Assembly: GCA_021827645.1 (NCBI GenBank)
Contig: JAKAVA010000070.1
Span: 1 to 58,325, forward strand
Direction of reading: 5' to 3'
Source of the DNA: Planctomycetota bacterium
GTDB lineage: Bacteria; Planctomycetota; Phycisphaerae; WQYP01
DNA length: 58,325 nucleotides
Part shown: piece after piece, positions 54,090-58,325 of the stretch
Layout: each line of letters opens with the position of its first letter
How positions within the stretch are numbered: position 1 is the first letter of the stretch
Notes under the pieces: generated by a model
Told to the model about the DNA's origin: nothing
Seen by the model: only the letters and a program-made list of their open reading frames with translations
Databases searched by the model: none
Translations under genes and position numbers: made by a program

Positions 54090-54821
54090 ATGGATACGCA
54101 GACGATTTGTGACGCAAAAGTTCTCCTCATTCTTACGGCGATCAAGACAGAGTATGTTGCCGTGAAGCAGGTCATTGACCGCTGGATGGCCGATACGCCT
54201 TCCGCAGTTCGCACAGATCAATATGACCAGGTGGCTGTCGAGATTATCGGTATTCGAGCTAAACGGATTCGAGAAGTGCTCCCGGTTTATTCGCACAGTC
54301 GAGTGGCGGGGGTCATCATGGCTGGTCTTGCCGGTGCACTGAGTCCCGAACTTGATACCGGCGATGTGATCATTGATTCATCCAGCACCAACGCATCCTC
54401 GCTGGCGCAATTCATGGATAATATGTCAGGTCGAAAAAGAGTATTCGTCGGTCCGATTCATACCAGCCGACATATCGTCTCGTCTCCGGCAGAGAAAAAA
54501 AAGCTTTATGCCGAATCGCAGGCTCTCGCGGTCGAAATGGAAAACAGCTATGCCTATGAATTTGCTCTCAAGCGGCAAATTCCCTGGCTGGCCATTCGTG
54601 CGATAAGTGATACCGCATTTGAGTCTGTACCCGCGGAGGTGATGAAATTTGTTGATAGTGCCGGCAATGTCAAACCTTGGGATCTTACCCGCGGTCTCGC
54701 CCGCCATCCCGGGCTGATACCGTCAGTCGTCCGGCTTGGAAAACATACACAGGTGGCAACGAAGAATCTTTCAGATGCCCTTGCGGCCATTATCCGAAGC
54801 GGTTGGCCGTCTAATATTTGA
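54090..54821 (+). CDS. PNP/UDP-phosphorylase superfamily protein (MTA/SAH nucleosidase or HpnG-like)
   Basis: 243-residue protein of the nucleoside phosphorylase superfamily. Features are LLILTAIKTEYVAV at the N-terminus, VAGVIMAGLAGALSPELDTGDVIIDSS (the glycine-rich phosphate/ribose region), the ribose-contacting VEMENSYAYEFALKR near residue 150, and AIRAISDTAFE near 175. These match 5'-methylthioadenosine/SAH nucleosidases and the hopanoid-associated HpnG branch, which cleaves adenine from adenosyl-hopane. No hopanoid gene is near. The ATG at 54090 is preferred; ATG 54060 would add ten unrelated residues. Confidence 0.8.
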   Translation: MDTQTICDAKVLLILTAIKTEYVAVKQVIDRWMADTPSAVRTDQYDQVAVEIIGIRAKRIREVLPVYSHSRVAGVIMAGLAGALSPELDTGDVIIDSSSTNASSLAQFMDNMSGRKRVFVGPIHTSRHIVSSPAEKKKLYAESQALAVEMENSYAYEFALKRQIPWLAIRAISDTAFESVPAEVMKFVDSAGNVKPWDLTRGLARHPGLIPSVVRLGKHTQVATKNLSDALAAIIRSGWPSNI

Positions 54822-54848
54822 AAAGTTGTACAATATATCAACATGCGG

Positions 54849-55535
54849 TCAGATATCCGGTTCTCCCATTTCTTCCCGGATCAGTGCCGCAATGGCCCAG
54901 ACCAACCATTGGGCTGTGCAGATACCCATCGCCGCCCAGGCGCTGAATTGAGCCACGCCAACGGCGAATAAGTAGATCAGTGGGCCGGTAGAATAGCTGA
55001 CCTTCAGCCGCCGGCGCATTTTCGGCGCAAGGCCCTCACCTCCATCAGCTCGTAAGACAACCTGTAAAAGGAGAAATCCGGAAATCGATATTAATACAAA
55101 TGTGCCCGCGTAGACACTTGCGGCCACTTTCGCTCCCGGACTCAAAAGGTAATCTGCAATCAATGCGGTCGGGAAGGGAACAATGGTCACGGAAAGCAGC
55201 CAGAAGCCATTGGCAAACAGAAGAAGACTGTCATAACGCCGCACAATTCGTATCAAGGTATGGTGGTGTGTCCACATAATGAATACCGAACAGAAACTCG
55301 TCAGAAATGCAAAATATTCGGGCCAATGCTTCCACAAAACGTGTTTCAGCGCCGCAACCAGATGTGGGGAATCATCACTTAGGTGGGGTACTTTCAAATC
55401 TAAAACCAGCAGCGTCAGTGCGATTGCAAATACACCGTCGCTGAAGGCCTCCAGCCGACTGGTGTTCGGACGAAGTCCCGGTGGGTTCGAAGGCAAATCA
55501 GGTTCGGGGGATGATGGCTTCATGGAATCACTCAT
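54849..55535 (-). CDS. TMEM175-family potassium channel (DUF1211)
   Basis: 228-residue membrane protein with six hydrophobic helices. The first helix carries RLEAFSDGVFAIALTLLVLDL, the exact R...FSDGVFAIA signature of bacterial TMEM175 channels, which conduct K+ through hydrophobic pore residues. A polar N-terminal leader of about 30 residues precedes it. The gene is convergent with the phosphorylase and has its own upstream region. A TATCAT box lies eight bases before its ATG. Confidence 0.9.
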   Translation of the reverse strand: MSDSMKPSSPEPDLPSNPPGLRPNTSRLEAFSDGVFAIALTLLVLDLKVPHLSDDSPHLVAALKHVLWKHWPEYFAFLTSFCSVFIMWTHHHTLIRIVRRYDSLLLFANGFWLLSVTIVPFPTALIADYLLSPGAKVAASVYAGTFVLISISGFLLLQVVLRADGGEGLAPKMRRRLKVSYSTGPLIYLFAVGVAQFSAWAAMGICTAQWLVWAIAALIREEMGEPDI

Positions 55536-55543
55536 CAGCCGAA

Positions 55544-55549
55544 ATGATA
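55544..55549 (-). promoter_or_regulatory. -10-like box (TATCAT) for the TMEM175 gene
   Basis: On the minus strand TATCAT (55549 to 55544) is followed by eight bases and then the ATG at 55535, leaving at most a few bases of leader. No -35 element is recognised. Confidence 0.35.
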
Positions 55550-55741
55550 CCTTATTTGCGATGATATGACCGGGGGGATTCAGATCCGGCTGAACTCTAC
55601 GCGTGCAATCTTACTCAACTTTCGCCCTTCGGCCTAAACGGCCGGTAATCTGGAAATCAGGAGGGGCGAGGATATCCATCATGGGCCAAGGGCGCAGATC
55701 GAAGGAAGACCTGCTCATAAAACTGAAATTAAGAATAGTGA
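55550..55741. other. Intergenic region between TMEM175 start and the terminator
   Basis: Part of a gap of about 310 bases between the TMEM175 gene and the secreted transglutaminase-like gene. Other than the -10-like box and the terminator reported separately, I see no gene or RNA. Confidence 0.45.
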
Positions 55742-55779
55742 AAAAACCCCGCCTTGGACTTTGCCAAGACGGGGTTTGT
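55742..55779 (-). terminator. Intrinsic terminator of the transglutaminase-like gene
   Basis: AAACCCCGCCTTGG (55744-55757) and CCAAGACGGGGTTT (55764-55777) pair over 14 positions with one mismatch around a six-base loop. Read on the minus strand the stem is followed by a run of T (the plus-strand A-run at 55741-55746). It lies about 70 bases downstream of the minus-strand gene. This is the clearest rho-independent terminator in the window. Confidence 0.9.
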
Positions 55780-55846
55780 ATTTCTACTCTCCAGACAGAC
55801 GACTACCAAGATTCGTAAACGAGCCGTCGGAAGTCGCGTCAGAGTC

Positions 55847-57784
55847 TCATTCAACCGGCGTAAGAACAAAGTGTTTGATCGTGACAGCCTTGAAGCCTGA
55901 ACCTTTGCTGAAGGTAATCACGTTCATTCCACTTTCGAGCGTAACAGTCAGAGGTTTTGTGTGCCCCCAGCGACCATCGGTCCATGGAACCGTCATAGCG
56001 ATTGAATTGCCGGTGTGATTAACGTCCACCATCAGTTTCTGGGGTGCCTTGACGGTCACGACTTTCGCGGTGAGTTGGTAACGTCCGGGCCGATTTGTAT
56101 AAACAATGTACGAGAACGGCTCCCGTCCACGGTTACGACGTCCGAAGCTGGAATAATGAGCCTGCATGCCGCCGAGGAAGCTTTTAGTAAAGATAATGGC
56201 AGGAAAACGACGTGGCAGACTGCTGCGGCAGGCCACGGCAGGAATGTGAATCACTCCCTGATTGTTGACGGTAACTTCCATCTCAGCTCGCGTTACCGGG
56301 GCGTTTTCCACCAATTGTGCCTTGGTCGGTCCATACTTCTGGGCCAACTCTGCGTAGCTTGGAGCCGGCGGTACCGGAAGACCAGAGTTAACGATGGCAC
56401 GCTCCATCTTGATCGCCAACGCATACCATAATCCGCCGGTCCCCGGCTTTCGGAGATTCGGCCGTTGTTCTTCGAGGGCGGCCGCTATCCACTGAGCGCG
56501 AAGCACTTTGATGAATTCCTGCGGGTATCGCCGCGCTTGAGATTCAAGATAAAAATTCAAGCCGCTGCGATGGTTCCACCAACCCCATTCCCAACCCGCA
56601 CCGAGCACGGAAACCCAACCATTGGGAGTCCAGTGGCTCATCGCGGCATGCCCACGCTGCTGATATCCCCATACAGGAATACCGAAAGCCCGTTCTCCGA
56701 GCCGGCCGATCCACGCGCGGGGGCCGCATTCTCCGCCACCCGCAAGGATACGTGACGCAAAGTTTCCTGAGACCGCATCCCAATTGGGATGGCAGTAACC
56801 GACGTCGGTATGAACTGGATTGAGGTACTGTTCGTTGAAGATGAACTCCGGCTCGTAGTTTTGCAGCATGGTGCGGTACCACGATATCTCTTGATCGGTG
56901 AAGGGATCGTCCGTAACGAATCGGCAGTCCCACGTGGTTAAAATTGGAAAATACGGGCTCAAATCTTTTTCCAGATAAGCCTTCTGATAATTGAGAAATC
57001 GCTTGACAGGATTAAACGGAGTTGGGGCATTCCCAAGCGACGCGGATTGTGGACCAACAGAACGTTTTCCCGGATACTGCATGAGAGCCGTGCCCAAGGC
57101 CAGCCGCTGAAGAATTCCATGATGGGCTTCAGGACTCGCATTCTCGATCGCAGTATATATCTCCATGGTAAGCCCATAATTGCCATTGCGCGCACCATCC
57201 GCCATCTGCATCTGCTTCATGAGTTTTTTATTCTCAAGCAGTTCGGCGATTAATTGCTTGTGCTCAGGTGACTGCTGGGCAAAAGCAGCCAGTCCACGAG
57301 GCGTCGCATGACCTATGATCGACGCTCTCAAGAGCACGGTATCCAAGTCGTCACGGGACAGGAAGTTGTTAATTCGACGAAGGATAGGGGTCGCCGCCGC
57401 CTGACAGCGATTTAAGGCCATCGCATACGACATCTTGCTGGCGCTGGCACGAGCACGCGCCGCTCTAGCCATCGCGCGTGATTCACCGGCATGGCGAGCA
57501 AATTTTTTGCTCAGAAGATAAGGCTTACACGCCGTTTCAGCTCGATAGGCGGCCATGAACCGGGCTTCCATCGATTTACTGATGTGTGGAAGATGATTAA
57601 CAATTCGCTCCTGCAGGCTACGTAAAACGGCGGCATACTCGGCCATGAGTTGTCGCCCATACGGAGTCAGAGGAGCGAGATTGGACTGGCGATTGCGGTG
57701 CCGACGAGCTGTCGCAAATTGCGGTAGGCATAACACAAGTGCAAATGCACACAACAAGCTGGTGATGAAGCTTTTTTTTAACAT
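55847..57784 (-). CDS. Secreted transglutaminase-like protein with C-terminal beta-sandwich
   Basis: 645-residue exported protein. Signal peptide MLKKSFITSLLCAFALVLCLP... ends near QFATA. Residues about 30-280 are helix-rich and unfamiliar. The centre reads GGGECGPRAWIGRLGERAFG and then VWGYQQRGHAAMSHWTPNGW, the layout of transglutaminase/papain-like enzymes, with Cys353 as nucleophile and His379 or His384 as base. The usual third acidic residue is not evident. The last 130 residues look like a carbohydrate-binding-type beta-sandwich (PGRYQLTAKVVTV, VTLESGMNVITFSKGSGF). Start is ATG 57784 after AAAGGA; a longer frame to 57823 is rejected. Likely a cell-surface protease or cross-linking enzyme; inferred from motifs only. 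Confidence 0.7.
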   Translation of the reverse strand: MLKKSFITSLLCAFALVLCLPQFATARRHRNRQSNLAPLTPYGRQLMAEYAAVLRSLQERIVNHLPHISKSMEARFMAAYRAETACKPYLLSKKFARHAGESRAMARAARARASASKMSYAMALNRCQAAATPILRRINNFLSRDDLDTVLLRASIIGHATPRGLAAFAQQSPEHKQLIAELLENKKLMKQMQMADGARNGNYGLTMEIYTAIENASPEAHHGILQRLALGTALMQYPGKRSVGPQSASLGNAPTPFNPVKRFLNYQKAYLEKDLSPYFPILTTWDCRFVTDDPFTDQEISWYRTMLQNYEPEFIFNEQYLNPVHTDVGYCHPNWDAVSGNFASRILAGGGECGPRAWIGRLGERAFGIPVWGYQQRGHAAMSHWTPNGWVSVLGAGWEWGWWNHRSGLNFYLESQARRYPQEFIKVLRAQWIAAALEEQRPNLRKPGTGGLWYALAIKMERAIVNSGLPVPPAPSYAELAQKYGPTKAQLVENAPVTRAEMEVTVNNQGVIHIPAVACRSSLPRRFPAIIFTKSFLGGMQAHYSSFGRRNRGREPFSYIVYTNRPGRYQLTAKVVTVKAPQKLMVDVNHTGNSIAMTVPWTDGRWGHTKPLTVTLESGMNVITFSKGSGFKAVTIKHFVLTPVE

Positions 57785-58325
57785 GGATTTATCCTTTACT
57801 CGCTGCTTCTCTACGTCGCACACGCGTGCGCACTGTATACCATTCTAGCACAATATTCGCTTTGCCGCCATCAATTTCGCTCACTTGGTTTGCTCATGGT
57901 CCTGCAATATCATGACAATCAAACGTGCGCCCGATTGCGGCATGTATATCGGACATAGATGGCGAGGCAACGTATCATACATGTCCTCGCCTTCCTTAGG
58001 AGTCAAAAACACTCGCCATTAGGAGGAACGCCCCGGGGAGAAGTAAGTTGCAACATAATCCAAATTTTTCGTGGCTCGGAGAATCGGCCTAACCCGGATT
58101 ATTCAAGGACCGGCGCGGGATTGCGGGGGTGGAGGTCGTAAGTGTCGTGTTTGCAGACGGTTAGTCTCCGTGGCTGGATTGAGTCTCGGCGCGCAGTCTG
58201 CAAGGGCAGCTTCCATTCGATTTTGGGTACCCATGCTCCATTTCACGCTCTCCGTCTGCCGACTTGTGTGAACCGGAAGCGAGTGGACAGAGTATTAGAT
58301 TTGTAGTATTCTATCCGGCTGCGAT
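57785..58325. other. Right-edge region with no confident gene
   Basis: About 540 bases upstream of the transglutaminase-like gene. It must hold that gene's promoter (TAGAAT reads on the minus strand near 57844-57849, with no good -35). The short frames on the plus strand have no motif. I see no RNA gene, repeat or mobile element. Confidence 0.4.

Overview
This window reads as a chromosomal segment of a Gram-negative, at least facultatively anaerobic bacterium. It carries a LolA-type carrier, an RND/MMPL exporter and three type IV pilus ATPases. The gene mix (AIM24-like proteins, an HNH protein, a large H+-pyrophosphatase, a multi-gene Hox hydrogenase) would fit a planctomycete such as a Phycisphaerae-like lineage. 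That placement is an inference from gene content only, and no rRNA or other marker is present. I found no tRNA, rRNA, CRISPR array, insertion sequence or prophage.

Layout. 0.6-3.8 kb (+): a threonine-catabolism operon, tdh - cysteine-synthase-like gene - kbl. 4.0-8.7 kb (-): a BMP-type nucleoside/purine ABC importer (binding protein, double-ATPase subunit, two permeases), with a perfect 8-9-8 inverted repeat in its promoter region. 9.3-15.6 kb (+): a compact three-gene envelope cluster. It holds a LolA-like protein, a 1413-residue fusion of an RND/MMPL exporter with a C45-type autoproteolytic acyltransferase and TPR helices, and a PaaK-type adenylate-forming ligase. A perfect hairpin ends it.

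15.6-32.0 kb (+): the centrepiece is a fourteen-gene unit, hypF-hypC-hypD-hypE-hoxE-hoxF-hoxU-hoxY-hoxH-hoxW-nifJ-(DHOD-like)-hypA-hypB. It encodes a bidirectional NAD(P)-linked [NiFe] hydrogenase (group 3d type), most of its maturation machinery including the endopeptidase, pyruvate:ferredoxin oxidoreductase, and a dihydroorotate-dehydrogenase-like flavoprotein. Many junctions are four-base ATGA stop/start overlaps, so translation is probably coupled. A NiCoT nickel permease sits apart at 43.8-44.9 kb, directly downstream of hppA.

32.4-37.7 kb (+): two tandem zinc-ribbon/AIM24 proteins; ubiE, a small CxxC protein, ubiX and ubiA (late menaquinone synthesis, possibly the futalosine branch); and a CoaB-like ligase. 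37.8-42.8 kb: a PlsC-type acyltransferase with a GT2 glycosyltransferase (+), an HNH nuclease (-) and a GT-C membrane protein (-). 43-47.6 kb: a tail-anchored coiled-coil protein (+), then the nickel permease and a K+-independent-type H+-pyrophosphatase (-). 48.5-53.3 kb (+): PilB-like, PilT and PilB/GspE ATPases. 53.4-57.8 kb: a Fur-family regulator without the usual CxxC, an HpnG-like phosphorylase, a TMEM175-type channel, and a secreted transglutaminase-like protein with a clear intrinsic terminator.

How the genes fit together: threonine (Tdh/Kbl) and pyruvate (PFOR) both yield acetyl-CoA. PFOR and NADH electrons can be released as H2 by Hox, with nickel from the NiCoT permease, while pyrophosphate hydrolysis energises the membrane. 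A recurring layout has a TATAAT-like box ending 5-9 bases before the start codon (lolA-like, ubiE, coaB-like, plsC-like, the coiled-coil gene, fur and others), which suggests leaderless transcription is common in this genome.
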